Shown here: piece by piece, positions 33,208 to 33,313 of the stretch | Numbering within the stretch: position 1 is the first letter of the stretch | How the letters are laid out: every line of letters begins with the position of its first letter | Assembly (NCBI RefSeq): GCF_014845115.1 | Contig: NZ_NKUI01000104.1 | Coordinates: 1-33,313, forward strand | DNA: 33,313 bases | Direction of reading: 5' to 3' | From: Methylorubrum zatmanii | GTDB lineage: Bacteria; Pseudomonadota; Alphaproteobacteria; Rhizobiales; Beijerinckiaceae | The notes under the pieces: model-generated | Database searches by the model: none | Told to the model about the DNA's origin: nothing | What the model saw: the letters and a program-made list of their open reading frames with translations, nothing else | Position numbers and translations under genes: made by a program

Positions 33208-33313
33208 AGCGTGGGGATCGCGCTTTGGGCGGGGCCGCCGGGGCCGGGAGAGGAGACGCCGAGAGCACCGTCTTTTTCCGAAAGCCGGTATCCCCCTTTC
33301 GGGACGATGCGCA

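Overview
This 33.3-kb window is high-GC DNA from an alphaproteobacterium of the order Hyphomicrobiales. The gene content and codon use most resemble Methylobacterium/Methylorubrum; this is a judgement from remembered families, not a database result. Supporting signs are the trnW-secE-nusG-rplK-rplA block, a one-locus SUF cluster with class I and class II cysteine desulfurases, an Omp25/31-type beta-barrel protein, a DUF2934 protein with an Ala/Lys tail, and a roughly 110-bp palindromic intergenic repeat of the kind common in these genomes.

Layout. Positions 1-760 hold an AT-rich patch with one small membrane-protein ORF, unlike the rest of the window. Positions 856-3484 (minus strand) are the translation/transcription block tRNA-Trp, secE, nusG, rplK, rplA, closed by a strong terminator; rplJ does not follow. 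Positions 3627-5725 hold thpR and an SGNH esterase (minus) divergent from a lone YbbA-type ABC ATPase. Positions 5840-9140 are small minus-strand genes: a HAD phosphatase, DUF2934, several unrecognised proteins and two putative exported proteins. Next come an outer-membrane barrel protein (9365-10261), a small single-TM protein, a DEAD-box helicase and a GGDEF diguanylate cyclase.

Positions 13975-21551 (minus strand) are the iron-sulfur assembly locus, in transcription order iscS-like, sufB, sufC, sufD, sufS, sufT, sufA. Two tandem AT-rich palindromes upstream of iscS resemble Irr/ICE iron-control boxes. No iscR gene is present. A divergent alpha/beta hydrolase shares this control region.

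Positions 22512-33207 are the accessory part: a translationally coupled VapD toxin/DUF5397 pair, a 1361-residue Pls-type (epsilon-poly-lysine-synthetase-like) single-module membrane NRPS, and a tight operon of an NrtR-like degenerate Nudix regulator, an SPFH/band-7 protein and a divergent NAD-kinase-like protein. The promoter of this operon carries a long-spaced inverted repeat. A histidine phosphatase, a PPK2 polyphosphate kinase and an orphan RecF/SMC-like AAA ATPase complete the window.

The best candidates for an under-described system are the Nudix-SPFH-NADK operon and the Pls-like synthetase with its neighbouring VapD module. Functions are assigned from remembered family motifs and hand alignment; no search was run.
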